Shown piece after piece: positions 42,137-53,925 of a DNA stretch of 64,000 nt. The notes under the pieces are model-generated. The model did no database searches, was not told where the DNA came from, and saw only the letters and a program-made list of their open reading frames with translations. The stretch comes from Piscibacillus salipiscarius JCM 13188 (GTDB lineage: Bacteria; Bacillota; Bacilli; Bacillales; Alkalibacillaceae): the NCBI RefSeq assembly GCF_001311865.1, contig NZ_BBCD01000009.1, forward strand, positions 1 to 64,000, written 5' to 3'. The translations under genes were made by a program, and so were the position numbers. Each line of letters starts with the position of its first letter. The first letter of the stretch is position 1.

Positions 42137-42325
42137 ATGAATTGGGCTGCCTTAAAAGATGTTAAGACTGTTGCAGGATTAATCTTATCTATATTAACCG
42201 CCGCACTTGGCGTAGTGCTCGCTGTCAGCGAAAATAACTTTTGGGTACTTTGTGTTGTACTGTCATTTATTATTTCATTTTTAAGTATAAGAAGAGCTGA
42301 TCAGCTGAATTCTAATCAAAAATAA
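42137..42325 (+). CDS. Small two-helix membrane protein
   Basis: 62 residues with two membrane segments (VAGLILSILTAALGVVLAV, FWVLCVVLSFIISFLSI). Start ATG 42137 after GTGGAGTGATC. No family recognised. A CCCCCATCG / CGATGAGGG hairpin at 42331-42350 follows and may be shared with the convergent gene. Confidence 0.6.
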   Translation: MNWAALKDVKTVAGLILSILTAALGVVLAVSENNFWVLCVVLSFIISFLSIRRADQLNSNQK

Positions 42326-42356
42326 ACCCCCCATCGCAACGATGAGGGCTTAATTA

Positions 42357-43516
42357 TTAATCAAAATTTATAATAGTATCCAATCGAACTTGATCTAAAT
42401 CAACATTTCCTTTTGTTACAATCTCACCTTCATAAATAGTTTCACCCGTCGCAACATCAATAACTTTTAGATTTAGACCGTTTAATACGTAAAGCTTCTG
42501 ATCGTAGACCTCATAGGAAAAAGTCATTTGGTGGTTCTTTTGGCCAGATGGATGAAGCTCAATGTCATTAATAAATTTTTCTTCTACTATATCATAAGGC
42601 TTAATCAATAGTTGTTCTCCCTCAGTCGGCTGTTCAAAATAAAGATACTTACCATCAAAACGATTCGCATGTCCGTATTCTTCACTAGGAAGATCTAATT
42701 CAGAGAGTTCACCGTTTTTAATATCGTAACGATAAAGTCCTTCATCACGTTCTTTTTCATGAAAATCCCCATTAAGTCCTTCCTCTAACAACACGTCCGT
42801 TGCTCTAATCACCATAAATTGAGTTGGCTGATAAGTAACAGATTCGGTTAACTTGTTAATTTCAGTAAATCCTTGACCCTCTGGTTCTTTTGTCTCTAAG
42901 ATTTTTTGTCACTTACAATCGCTTCGCCTTCTACATCATAAATAAATTCTCTCAAAATTCTCGATTCCTGCTCGGCATAATTAACATAAATATGGATTCT
43001 TCCGTCCATATACTGCACTTCGATCACGTTGGCATAGTGTGCGTTTTCTACATTAATGACGGTCTCAAGCTCTTTTTCCGTTTCCTTATTCAAATAAGAT
43101 ACATTTAATTTGGCTCTAGACTGTCCTGTATAGTTCCAGTCTTCTTCGACAATCACTAACGCATCGTCACCATTGTAAAAGTTATTGTATAAGTAAGGCT
43201 TCCCTCTCATAAAGTCGCGATATTTTTCAATAAGCTCTTCTTCAACCGGACCCTTAGAACCAATCATCTCTTCAATAAAGCTAGACTCAATGCTGTATTC
43301 TGTCTCTTCACCATCAAACCTAAAAACATTTTGGATGTTATGCTGAACATAAGCCCCTGAGAAACTAACGTCTTCAACAACACTTTCATCTCCGTTTTTA
43401 TGTTCAATTTCAAATCGCGGCAAGTCTTGACTTGCAAGTGCCGTTTGAACTAAATAAGTACTCACTCCAACAACGATTAACGCTAAAATGGCAACAACTT
43501 TCCAATATTTCCTCAT
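42357..43516 (-). CDS. Membrane-anchored protein of the ABC operon
   Basis: About 386 residues. One N-terminal membrane segment (VVAILALIVVGVSTYLVQTAL), then a large extracytoplasmic domain of beta character (LYRYDIKNGELSELDL, KLYVLNGLNLKVIDVATGETIYEG), reminiscent of a propeller-like sensor. A frameshift near 42898 splits it. It is the last gene of the GntR-ATPase-permease operon, 12 bases after the permease; the role is probably tied to that transporter. Confidence 0.7.
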
Positions 43517-43528
43517 GTCTTCTCCCCC

Positions 43529-44365
43529 TTACACCCGAATTCGGTCGTTCAATAATTTTCGGCTAATTAAAATTGAAATACTTGTCAAAATTAAAATCAA
43601 AACACCTGTCACCATTAACACTTCGGATTCATATAAGAATCCGCGGTCCATTAGTTCATAATTAAGTATACCCGGCGCAAAAACAATAGCTAAGTTCAAG
43701 ATAACGTAAATTACTGCCAGCGCAATTCCTTTAATACGAAAGCTTCTCTCCATTATAATGCCGGTAAAAGTGGTAGTGACGGTAACAGCACCTAATCCAT
43801 ACATAATGACAATTCCATCAATACTTTTAGGCAAAATTAAGTTAAACATCGGATTACTTACGATTAACATTCTTAATGACACATCAGATCTAAACTGTTC
43901 CTGCAGCATTAAGTCAAACAGCGACTTTTCAATTAATAACGCAAAGTATTGAAAAGCAACTAACGCTAGTGTGGCCAATAAAATCGTCACAAGTTTCGAT
44001 AAGAAAATATTAAGACGTTCTGTCGGCAGCATTAAAAGCCGATAAATAAAACGTATTTTTCCCAAACCAATCACGGTACCAAATTAAAAATATATAAAAC
44101 AAGATCGCACCTACACAAATAAAAATCGGTCCGGAGAAGAACATATTGTACATAATCATTTCAATGATAACTCGCCGATTTGATTCAGCGCCTGCTCTTG
44201 CGTCATCTGCGCCTCTTTAATCAGCCCATCCAACCTGCTCTTATAACTTAAAACTTCATAAACAACACCGATTAACTGAACAACTAACACAAATCCCATT
44301 AACACAAACAACATCTTACTCACACGGTTGAATTCAAAATTCGTTAATTTTAAAAACTTCTTCAT
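43529..44365 (-). CDS. ABC transporter permease
   Basis: About 279 residues with six membrane segments (MLFVLMGFVLVVQLIGVVYE, LVTILLATLALVAFQYFALL, IALAVIYVILNLAIVFAPGIL, LMVTGVLILILTSISILISR). The frame is broken near 44155 and 44075. Its ATG overlaps the stop of the ATPase gene (ATGA). Partner of the ATPase in a YtrA-regulated type of system; substrate unknown. Confidence 0.8.
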
Positions 44366-45048
44366 CCTCGGTACACCTCCCGCATCACATCAACAACGGA
44401 TTTACCTTCCGTCTCACGTATTTCCTCAGTACTGAACTCTTTATAGATCGTACCTTCATCTAATAACACAACTTTATCAATTAAATGCTCAATATCATGA
44501 ATCTCGTGCGTTGTAATAATCACGCCACGATCTTCGATTAAATGTGTCGTAAATACTTCCGCAATCTGTTCACGGCTGAAAATATCAATTCCTGAAAATG
44601 GCTCATCCATTAATATGTAATCCACATCTAATGCAAGGCCGAGTAACAGGTTCACTTTTGCGGTATTACCTTTAGATAAGCTCGATATTTTTTCTTCTCG
44701 TTTTAAGTTAAAAAACTTAAGCAGATCATCCGCGCGACCTTGATTCCACGCCTCATAATAGTCGTTCATAAAATCCATCGCTTCATCGATTGTAAAGCTC
44801 GGTATCATCGTTGTTGAATCTGGTATAAATGTGATTTTCTCAAACGTGTTCTTTCTCACCTTTTCACCATCAACTAAAATTTCACCCTTAAATGGCGTTA
44901 ATTTCATAATGGAGTTTAAGATCGTCGTTTTACCAACACCATTGACCCCAATTAAACATGTAATTTCACCTTTATCGGCAGTAAAACTGACGCCATCTAA
45001 CACTTTTTTACGCCCGTAATTCTTAACTAAATCCTTCACTTCAATCAT
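44362..45048 (-). CDS. ABC transporter ATP-binding protein
   Basis: 228 residues, intact. Walker A GVNGVGKTT, a signature variant LSKGNTAKV in place of LSGGQ, Walker B YILMDEPFSGID, switch His in IITTHE. The LSKG variant is typical of YtrB-like ATPases. ATG 45048 has GGGGG upstream and overlaps the GntR gene by eight bases. Confidence 0.92.
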   Translation of the reverse strand: MIEVKDLVKNYGRKKVLDGVSFTADKGEITCLIGVNGVGKTTILNSIMKLTPFKGEILVDGEKVRKNTFEKITFIPDSTTMIPSFTIDEAMDFMNDYYEAWNQGRADDLLKFFNLKREEKISSLSKGNTAKVNLLLGLALDVDYILMDEPFSGIDIFSREQIAEVFTTHLIEDRGVIITTHEIHDIEHLIDKVVLLDEGTIYKEFSTEEIRETEGKSVVDVMREVYRG

Positions 45049-45418
45049 TGGAATCCCCCTTTTCATACTTTCGTTTGACGAGATTTAGCGCATCATCAAG
45101 AGGCACATTAATCGATTTGACTGACGTCACAAAATCATTGACAGCCTGACCGACTAACTCTTCTCTTAAATTCTGTAATACTTTCTCATCAGAGGTCACA
45201 CGACTCGGTTGATTCTTCTCTGTCTTAATCAAAGCCTCTTCCTCCATTTCCTTATAAGCCCGCTGTGCCGTATTCGGGTTAATCTTAATCTGGTTAGCTA
45301 ACTCCCTCCTAGAAGGAATCGCTTGCCCAGGCTCTAGAAACCCTTTCGCAATTTGATTCTTAAAATGACGAACTACTTGCACATAGACGGGATCTCGATT
45401 GTTGAATTGCATATTCAT
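45041..45418 (-). CDS. GntR-family (YtrA subfamily) repressor
   Basis: 126 residues: an N-terminal winged helix (YVQVVRHFKNQIAKGFLEPG, AIPSRRELANQIKINPNTAQRAYKEM) with only a short C-terminal helical extension, as in the YtrA subfamily. It is the first gene of a GntR-ATPase-permease-membrane protein operon. Three identical-geometry inverted repeats lie 44-125 bases upstream of its start and are its probable operators. ATG 45418 follows GGGAG. Intact. Confidence 0.9.
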   Translation of the reverse strand: MNMQFNNRDPVYVQVVRHFKNQIAKGFLEPGQAIPSRRELANQIKINPNTAQRAYKEMEEEALIKTEKNQPSRVTSDEKVLQNLREELVGQAVNDFVTSVKSINVPLDDALNLVKRKYEKGDSND

Positions 45419-45461
45419 CTCACACACTCCCGTTGATCTTGACGTAAGCTTACTATCGTTA

Positions 45462-45543
45462 GTGTATTAACACCATAATACACCTTGCGCAAATATGTAT
45501 TAAGCGCTTAATACACCGATAACTGTATTATATGGTTAATACA
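45462..45543. promoter_or_regulatory. Three tandem operators TGTATTA-N6-TAATACA
   Basis: Inverted repeats at 45463-45482, 45496-45515 and 45524-45543, each TGTATTA-N6-TAATACA. The middle one, TGTATTAAGCGCTTAATACA, is a perfect 20-bp palindrome. On the minus strand a promoter-like TTAATA-N17-TATTAT is formed by the first two, so binding there would block the gntR operon. The plus-strand exoA start is 80 bases further on and may also be affected. Confidence 0.8.
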
Positions 45544-45622
45544 CTTTAAAAGCAATTCACTTTTCGAAAAAATTTTGTGTGGTAAAATGGTGGTCGGAAA
45601 TTAGAGAGGAGATTAACACGCT

Positions 45623-46376
45623 ATGAAACTCGTATCATGGAACGTTAACGGCTTACGTGCTGCCGTTCGAAAAGGTTTTTTAGATTATTTTCATGAAGTC
45701 GATGCGGACATTTTTTGCCGTACAAGAAATTAAATTACAAGAAGGCCAAATAGATTTAGAGCTTGAAGGCTACGAAAAATATTGGAATTATGCTGAGAAG
45801 AAAGGCTATGCAGGAACGGCTGTTTTTACGAAACAAACGCCAATTAAGGTCACGTACGGCATGAACGGAGACTCACACCCAGAAGGTCGCATCATCACAC
45901 TTGAGTTCGAAAACTACTATTTTGTCACGGTCTATGTACCAAATTCACAACGTACACTCGCAAGACTCCCTCACCGTCTTGAGTGGGAAGATGAGTTTTT
46001 TGACTATATTCATAGACTCGATCAAGACAAGTCCGTCATCTTATGTGGCGATATGAACGTCGCGCACGAAACGATTGATGTACGAAACGACAAAACCAAT
46101 CATGGTAACTCTGGTTTTACTAAAGAAGAACGCGAGAAAATGAGCCGCTTACTAGACAATGGGTTTATCGACACATTAAGACACTTCCATCCCGACCGTG
46201 ACGACATCTTCACCTGGTGGTCCTACATGAAAACCGTCCGAGAACGAAATATCGGATGGAGGATAGACTACTTTATTGTGTCTGAACGTCTTCAGGATCA
46301 ATTAATAGATTCCGACGCCCATACAACGGTCATGGGGAGCGACCACTGTCCGATTTATATGGAGATAGATTTATAG
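45623..46376 (+). CDS. exoA: Exodeoxyribonuclease III (AP endonuclease)
   Basis: About 250 residues of the ExoIII/APE family used in base-excision repair. Motifs in order: [11 protein letters not shown], the metal-binding Glu in [38 protein letters not shown], and SDHCPI at the end. One extra T near 45713 breaks the frame before AVQEIK. ATG 45623 follows AGAGGAG. Divergent from the GntR operon. Confidence 0.95.
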
Positions 46377-46384
46377 AAAATATC

Positions 46385-46440
46385 TTCTCAGGTCATGCTA
46401 CCCGGTTTATGAGACATTGAACAAAATACATGGTACATTG
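46385..46440. repeat. Short 21-bp periodic element I (TATGAGACATT core)
   Basis: TGAGACATTG at 46410 and TGGTACATTG at 46431, 21 bases apart. The preceding sequence (GGTCATGCTA) may be a third, decayed unit. Same core as array B, here between convergent exoA and the NCS2 permease gene. Confidence 0.5.
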
Positions 46441-46452
46441 CCTCTCCTAAAA

Positions 46453-46486
46453 GTAAAAACTCCACGGCCCGAGCGTGGAGTTCCTT
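46453..46486 (-). terminator. Terminator of the xpt-permease operon
   Basis: ACTCCACG / CGTGGAGT stem with GC loop; followed on the minus strand by TTTTTACTTTT. Confidence 0.82.
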
Positions 46487-48004
46487 TATGAAGCGACACT
46501 TTGCTTAACGGTTTCTCTCTTCGTCACCTTCACACTTGCTTCCTGAAAAGCACAGTACACAAACATCCCCGCAACGATTAAGTAACCGAGTGAATACTGA
46601 GGAGCTGCATTGAGAGCTAGCTCAGGTGCGTGCATGAAGCCTGCAAAAGATAGCCCCGCAGCGACCAACGAAAACAACCCAGCCTTCACAAACTCACGAT
46701 CAATCACAAACACCGTGATCGCACCTAAGATAATCGCGGTAAACATCGCACCTTGCCCTAGCGGCACGATACCTTCTGAGATGCCCGCAACCGTCTCGCC
46801 AGCACTATTGTTAAAAACGCGTCATTACATAATTCGCAAAATACGGAAGCATCGCAATTGCCACTGCTGGAAAATATTTTGCTCATTCGATTGAAACGCC
46901 GTCCCGACCATTGATAGACCAACAAATACTAGAATTGGTGCAACCGCGGCAATTGGGATAATAGCAGACAACGCCGCAATTACACCTGTCACAGCTGCAA
47001 GTCCGAACACGACTGCATTTAAAATACTATATCCACGTCCAGCTCCCATTTCTTTAGACGCAACCGTTGCAATATAAATCGTCGTTGGAAACAATCCGCC
47101 AAAAACAGCACCTAACATCGTACCAACGCCATCAACAGCCTGACATTCTCGTACATCATACGAATCACCCGCTGCCGCCATGGCATCCACATTGTTCATC
47201 GTTTCAATCGCATTGTATAACGTTATCGGCAAAATCACTGCTAACAAGCCAACTAATGCCGTGAACAACAAACTCATTCCATCAAATGCGGCTAAGCTAG
47301 GTAAAATAGGGTAAAACCCAACATTCGAAAGACCTTCAGATACTTTATCCGCCGATTGATACCCAAGTGTTAACGCCAACACCGTTCCAATCACGATCGC
47401 AAATAACGTTGGCGGAATATTAAATGGCATCGCAATCTTGCCAATCACGCCAATAATGATAATGACAAGCGTCACCAGCCCAACCACAGGAATCGAGAAC
47501 GTATTAAACAACATTTCCCCTGCAATAAACGTTAGCGCAACACCCGCTAAAGCCCCAAGCATCGCCGCTCTTGGAATCTGTTTACGCACCCAGTTACCTG
47601 TAAAACTCACTAAAGCCTCAATAAGTCCACTTAAAAAACGCAGCCGCCACTGCTACTTTCCACGCAAGCTCAGGATCATTTGTTAGCGCAAGCGCTGGTG
47701 CCGTCACACCAAATAAAAACACAAACATTACAGGTGTGCTAATCCCATAAGACATCGCAGTGACATCGGTTCGGCCCTCTTTTTTCGCCAAACGATTCGC
47801 CATATACGCATAATATAAATTCCCAACCATCACAGCCACCGCCGCACCTGGAATCACTTTTCCAAACACAATACTAGCCGGAAATCCCATTCCGAGCATT
47901 GTCACCGCAATGATCACGAAGTTCGCGAGGTTATTTTGAAAAAGCGCGAAAAACGCATCCGTATCTTCTTTTTTAAACCATGGATAGTTAACCGTTTGAT
48001 TCAT
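46486..48004 (-). CDS. NCS2-family purine permease (AzgA-like)
   Basis: About 505 residues, polytopic. Family features: RTDVTAMSYGISTPVMFVF, NAIETMNNVDAMAAAGDSYDV, VDGVGTMLGAVFGGLFPTTIYI. Frameshifts near 47630 and 46865. It starts three bases after xpt, so the guanine riboswitch also controls it. Xanthine, guanine or hypoxanthine uptake is inferred from that context. Confidence 0.9.
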
Positions 48005-48007
48005 AGC

Positions 48008-48820
<813 letters not shown>

Positions 48821-48869
48821 TTATTAAGTTGTTCGTGTATGATTGTGATTATATATTAATTCGACCAAA

Positions 48870-48920
48870 AATAAAACCCCATTTTCTAAAAAAACGAACA
48901 AACTTTAGAAAACGAGGTCT
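48870..48920 (-). terminator. Terminator of the DUF2243-DUF1541 unit
   Basis: CC-C-TTTTCTAAA / TTTAGAAAA-G-GG stem, followed on the minus strand by TTTTATTTTTGG. Confidence 0.75.
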
Positions 48921-48932
48921 TATGTACGTGTT

Positions 48933-49492
48933 CTAATATAATGGTTCCAGTTCTTCCTCGACAACCCACTTATGATTCGTCACCTTCGTACCATTAGGGA
49001 GTTCAAAATCGACCATGTAAACCGTCGTCGGCGTGGAATAATCGATTGTATGTACCGCATCGTTCATCCCTTTCATATGCTGCGCACGAGTTAAAAACTT
49101 CCGCGCCGTCCTTCAAAGCGCCAGCCGAAACATCCACGAGCTCCTCATGCACCACCCACTTATGCTCTTCCACCCGCATACCAGTGTTCGTTGACGTATA
49201 GGTCGTCGCGTAAGCAATTGTCTCATACGTCCCAACAATGGTTACTTCAACCCCATCCATCATCCCATCCATATGATCAGCCCGACTCAATGCCTGACTC
49301 CCAATAGGATAAGTCGGATTCTCAGCAACCTTCAACCCATCCGGAACCTCATACGATCCCTCATACACCATATCAAGATGATGCATCGCCATTTCATCCC
49401 CACTTAATACACCAACATGAGGATTTTGATTCACATAAAAAATAAAAAGCCAGCAAAAGCACAAAAATGATAAGTACATCTTTCTTAGTCAT
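48933..49492 (-). CDS. YdhK-like protein with two DUF1541 domains
   Basis: About 187 residues. An N-terminal membrane or signal segment (MTKKDVLIIFVLLLAFYFL) is followed by two tandem DUF1541 units. Each contains (R/T)A(D/Q)HMxGM..A/VE(V/H)T and ends in HKWVV.EE. The first is SRADHMDGMMDGVEVTIVG; the second is only visible after correcting a frameshift near 49095 (TRAQHMKGMNDAVHTIDYS). Another break is near 49440. It overlaps the DUF2243 gene. Surface location likely; function unknown. Confidence 0.82.
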
Positions 49493-49935
49493 GCGCCTTC
49501 TGCCCCTGATTTTTCAGCCAATAACCAATTAAAATAAGTATGACACCAGAAGCTAAAAAAGCTAAGTCATACATAAGTGGATTTTCCGCCATTGGTCTAA
49601 CTCTATGTAACTGCAAAATGTGATGATCAATAATTCCTTCAACTAGATTAAACACACCGCCACCAATCAAAATTCCACTCAAAAATATATTCCCGTTATG
49701 ACCCAGCTCATGCTTCCTCGCATCACGAAAAATTTTAATCGCACCCCAAACCATCAGCGCCGAAAAAGCAGCCGTAAACAATCCGTCTGTAAAAAATTTC
49801 TACCTTGATATTAGGACTTAATATCATATGGTGCCACTGAAGTAGTTGGTGGAACACAACGCCATCAATCGCACCTAAAATTCCTAAACCCAAAATAAAG
49901 CCCGCTACAAATAAATTTTTATTTTCTTTAGTCAT
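49485..49935 (-). CDS. DUF2243 membrane protein
   Basis: About 150 residues with four membrane segments. His-rich motifs GAIDGVVFHQLLQWHHM and GIIDHHILQLHRVR are typical of DUF2243. A frameshift near 49797 lies after KVEIFTDG. Start ATG 49935 follows AAAGGATGG. It overlaps the DUF1541 gene by eight bases. The conserved His suggests metal or heme contact (inference). Confidence 0.85.
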
Positions 49936-50071
49936 GTCAACCATCCTTTCAGTTTTTCATCCTTAAAAGGATAGCCATTAATTAACAAATAAATACAAGT
50001 TGGGAATGTTATTTGAGCTATAATTACTTAATAAAACTTGAGGGTGAATTACGTTGAAAAAAATAGACTTC

Positions 50072-50603
50072 TCACTGTTTATAATTTCTTTTAAATAGGC
50101 CCATGAAAATGACATTATGCCAAGAACCATCCCGATAAAAATGTTCTTTTAATTCTCCTTCTTCATAAAAACCAAGTTTTTGATATAACTTAATTGCCCC
50201 TTTATTGTAAGAAAAAACCCTTAAATACACTTTGTGTAAGTTCAATTCTTTGAATGCAAAATTCAATAATAGCCGAAAAGCTTCCTGCCCTAAACCTTTA
50301 CCCCAGTAATTTTTATCCCCGAGGCTTATATTACATTCAGCGTTACGGTTTACATAATCAATATTAATAAGTGACGTGACTCCAATTGGTTTATTACCTT
50401 CAACTTCTTCTATTATATATATTTTTGAGTTATTGGATTCAGTTATTTGTTCAAATAAATTCTCAGTGTCTGCATACGTATAAACATCTAATGTGGAGTT
50501 TGTGAAATGCATAACCTCTAAATCGTTTCTCCACTCATGGTAAGTAGAAACATCATCACTGGACATTTTTTCGTAGACGAACTCTTACTCCATTAAACAG
50601 CAT
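50072..50603 (-). CDS. RimJ/RimL-type GNAT acetyltransferase
   Basis: About 177 residues. The start is MLFNGVRVRLRKMSSDDV, with an extra A near 50570 breaking the frame; ATG 50603 follows GGGAGG. The acetyl-CoA loop is YWGKGLGQEAFRLLL, with YNKGAIKLYQKLGF C-terminally. Substrate unknown. The 203 bases upstream (50604-50806) contain no gene I can support. Confidence 0.83.
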
Positions 50604-50806
50604 TGAAAGTTCCTCCCTTTAATTCTTCTTGCAACAGATTCTTTTTGAACAAGACTCCTTTTGGTTTAACCACCACAATTTATTCATCTTGGTTCTTTTC
50701 AAGCATCTCCCTTAAATATCCCTCTATCTTTTATTCCAACCAAAACATATTAACAACAATTATGGTCAAACTAAGCGAGTAAATTTATGGCAAGGGTGAC
50801 GAAAAG

Positions 50807-51513
50807 ATGGAATTTTTCAGTTCACAAGAATCTCTGACATTTGTTCAATGGTTACTCCGTGCACTCGTAGGCTTTACGTTCTTTATCGTCGTAGCCAAAC
50901 TCATGGGTCAGCGATCACTCTCGCAGGTTGGCCTGCTTGATTTCGTCATTGTCTTATTAATCGGAAACATTATCGCCCACCCCTTATCAGATGAAGGCCT
51001 AGGATTAAAAGGTTCAATGATTACCATGGGGTCCATCCTAGTCCTTTACTTAATTGGCATTCTATTTAGTTTACGTTCGCATAAAACAAGAAAACTGTTT
51101 ATCCCAGATCCGCTACCAGTCATCGAGAATGGTCAAATTATATATAAAACATAAGAAAAGCCCGCATTTCTTTGGATGTTTTACTGTCTGAGCTACGTAA
51201 AAAGCAAACCGAAGACATTAACAAAGTGGCACTCGCTATTTGGGAACCAAGCGGAGAAGTCTCTGTTTTCTTAAAATCTGGTTACCAACCCTTAACACCA
51301 ACGACTCTTAATACACCTATTCAGCCATTCCAAATGCCAAGAACCGTCATTCGAGAAAAAGAAATTGACTATAATGAGCTAAATAAATTCGGAAAAGATC
51401 AAACCTGGTTATTAAACAAAATCAACACAACTTACGGCAATGTACAGCTAAAAGATATTTTACTTGCCACCATAGACGAAAATGAAAACGTGAATATTTT
51501 CTTATACCATTAA
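50807..51513 (+). CDS. YetF/DUF421 membrane protein
   Basis: About 235 residues: three membrane segments (LRALVGFTFFIVVAKLMGQ, LLDFVIVLLIGNIIAHPLS, MITMGSILVLYLIGILFSL), then the paired cytoplasmic DUF421 domain (LLSELRKKQTEDINKVALAIWEPSGEVSVF). A frameshift near 51153 separates them. Start ATG 50807 after AAGGGTGA. Its 3' end overlaps the nucleotidyltransferase remnant by 12 bases. Confidence 0.87.
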
Positions 51514-51812
51514 CAGACCATCATCATTTAGATCAATTCCATACTCACGGTGCGCCCAACTCACTAAAGACTGCCAAAGAGCACCAACGGCAAGATTGAT
51601 TTCATCTAGATCCAGTGATAATCATATTTTGTATCTAACAGAACTCTCAGCTCAAGGTCTGACTCAGGTGCATCTAACCCTTTAGCCGTCGACCCTTCAA
51701 TCGCAACTGCGATTAATGACTCTTTATACTTTTCTTTTAAGACATCTAGTATTTGATTCGCAACTCTAAGCCGATCTTCAGTTGTGAATGCTTGAGAAGC
51801 CCAATTTGTCAT
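51502..51812 (-). pseudogene. Nucleotidyltransferase remnant with internal deletion
   Basis: The first 66 codons match the start of a kanamycin-nucleotidyltransferase-like protein (AIEGSTAKGLDAPESDLELRVLL carries the G-S and D-x-E catalytic motif). They are followed directly, in another frame, by a C-terminal-like stretch (LDEINLAVGALWQSLVSWAHREYGI). About 100 residues remain of a protein that is normally about 250. The middle, including the remaining catalytic residue, is missing. A one-base error cannot produce this. Confidence 0.6.
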
Positions 51813-52098
51813 AGATATTCCGCCTTTGTTTTACGCCTTTTCCATAAGTTTATAATAATCATAAATAACCCCATGATAAAGAAGACGAATGGAATTAAAG
51901 ATACTGATGTAATATCTGTTCCTACATAAGCCACAGCCGCAGTCAAAAACATGACAACAGTAAAGAAGATTGAAGCTTGTAGGTCTCTTTTCACTCTGGA
52001 AACTTTAGCACCCTTCCTTTTTCTTGGACAATAATATAAATACCGGAAATAACCCCTAAAGTGCATAGCGCAATCCAAATAATATATGTAAATTCCAT
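51809..52098 (-). CDS. Small three-helix membrane protein
   Basis: About 97 residues after correcting a frameshift near 52015: MEFTYIIWIALCTLGVISGI, then KVSRVKRDLQASIFFTVVMF and SLIPFVFFIMGLFMIIINLW, and a basic tail. ATG 52098 follows AAAGGATT. Its stop overlaps the start of the nucleotidyltransferase remnant. Unknown function. Confidence 0.6.
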
Positions 52099-52117
52099 AT
52101 TCAAATCCTTTCTACAT

Positions 52118-52501
52118 TTATAAATAATCAAATATCTTGATATCAACCTCATCTATGTACCCAACTTGACTCTTTAAATCCCACAAATAGATCTCAGATG
52201 TTTCTTTATTTACCTGAAATGGTTGAAGTTGATCAAGAGTAGTAAAATAAATGGGATTATACTTAACTTCTCTAGTAGCTACGTTCATCATTTTTAATAA
52301 TCCTTTAAAGGTCATACTTGAAACGCTTTGACCAGTTTCTTCATAAAGCTCTCTAATCGCACAATCTTTCGGCGACTCATTCTCTTCCCTTCGTCCCGCG
52401 GGCAGTTCCCATTGTTTTCTCAAGGTGTTATAACATAATAGATATCTGCCATCACATTTAATGACAGCATAAGATCCTGCCAATCTATGATAGTTATGCA
52501 T
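52118..52501 (-). CDS. Nudix hydrolase
   Basis: About 127 residues. The Nudix box is complete: starts at Gly in PAGRREENESPKD, then CAIRELYEETGQ. The preceding beta strands are SYAVIKCDGRYLLCYN. It hydrolyses nucleoside diphosphate linked to some moiety; substrate unknown. The start is uncertain: ATG 52501 (MHNYHRLAG) fits the domain, ATG 52543 is possible. Intact. Confidence 0.85.
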   Translation of the reverse strand: MHNYHRLAGSYAVIKCDGRYLLCYNTLRKQWELPAGRREENESPKDCAIRELYEETGQSVSSMTFKGLLKMMNVATREVKYNPIYFTTLDQLQPFQVNKETSEIYLWDLKSQVGYIDEVDIKIFDYL

Positions 52502-52590
52502 TTCGCTTTCTTTTATAAATAAAATCAATAAATTTATATCCATTGTGCTTATCCACATTCATCAACTCGCTTGATAATTAATCCTCTTCC

Positions 52591-53792
52591 CTACTTTAAT
52601 CGACAACACGACAATAAGACCCCAAGCAAGATTTCCATCATGCCAGTAATAATCGGTACCCATCGTAATCCGAATAAGGTAATAATGACACCTGATAAAA
52701 AGGCGCCTAGCTGAATCGATAACGAGTAAGTCGTTTGCCAAGTCGCAAAGATTCGCCCTCTCATATGGTCCGGCACTTCATGTTGCATTGTCGTTCGTTC
52801 ATAAGGTCCACTGAACGCCCCAACAATCCCAAACAGAATTAACACGATCATCCCTTGAATATAGTTCGACGTCAGCCCGAAACACATCCAAATCAAGCCG
52901 AACAACATATAGTTCAGACCATAATACACACGATTTTTAAAAAAAAGTTCCGCCTCGCAAGTGTATAAGCCACGATGAATGCCACAACCCCATGCGCGAC
53001 ATATAAATAACTCAATATGTAATCTTCTTCATGGTAAACATCAGAGGTGAACTGTTGAAGCATCAGATTAAACGTCCCGATAATTATTCCTGAGAAAATC
53101 GCGGCCACGACCACTGACAGTACCCATTTATTCACGTTGATCTGAGTGATTCCTTCTTTAAACTCTAGTAAATAGTTTTTACGTGATGCCGTCTTCTCTG
53201 GGAACTGAAAATATTTGGTCGCTTGATAGCTTAATAGCGCAGCCACCAGGCACGTGATCACATTTAATAGAAACACAAACTCTAAACTTGAAACAGCTAG
53301 CAGCACCCCGCCTAGCGAAGCCCCAGTCAGCCTCAACACATTATTAAGCGAAAAGCTAAACGAATTTGCCTTAACTAAATCATCCTTTTCAACAATATCC
53401 GGAATCACCGTTTGAACGCAGGTTCCATTGATGTTACCAGATAATAGAATGAACAATCTCGCAACTAAAAACACAACCCACTGCCAGTCACCTGGCGTAC
53501 TAAACATGACTAAAAAGAATCCAAACCCAATGGCAGCCGTAACCTCTGTCGCTACAATCAACCGCTTAACATTTAACCGATCAATCCATACACCTGAAAA
53601 ATAGCCTAAAACAAGTGGAATCAACCCACTCACAGCCCATAAGGAACCAAATGCTAGACCACTTTCAGTAAGGCGATCAAGCAACACGAGCATTGCCAGA
53701 AAAGCTGCCCAGTTTGTTAAAATAGTTATGATTGATGCAACTTGTAACAACCCATAGGCAGGATATTTTTTATATAAGTGATATAAAACCAT
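52591..53792 (-). CDS. MFS transporter
   Basis: About 400 residues and 12 membrane segments; loop 2-3 reads FSGVWIDRLNVKRLIV (GxxxDRxxRR-like). The second half includes GPYERTTMQHEVPDHMRGRIFATWQTTYSL, typical of the MFS_3-type efflux group. A frameshift near 52922 splits the last 110 residues. Probable drug or metabolite exporter; substrate unknown. Confidence 0.87.
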
Positions 53793-53925
53793 TCTATGAC
53801 CTTCGTTTCTATAATATGGAATAAATTAGTCAAGGAAATGGTACTACAATTTTCAAAAAATTACAAACACATATAAACATCTGCATGTTACAATAGTTTT
53901 AATTTAAGACAAGTGAGGACTAACT

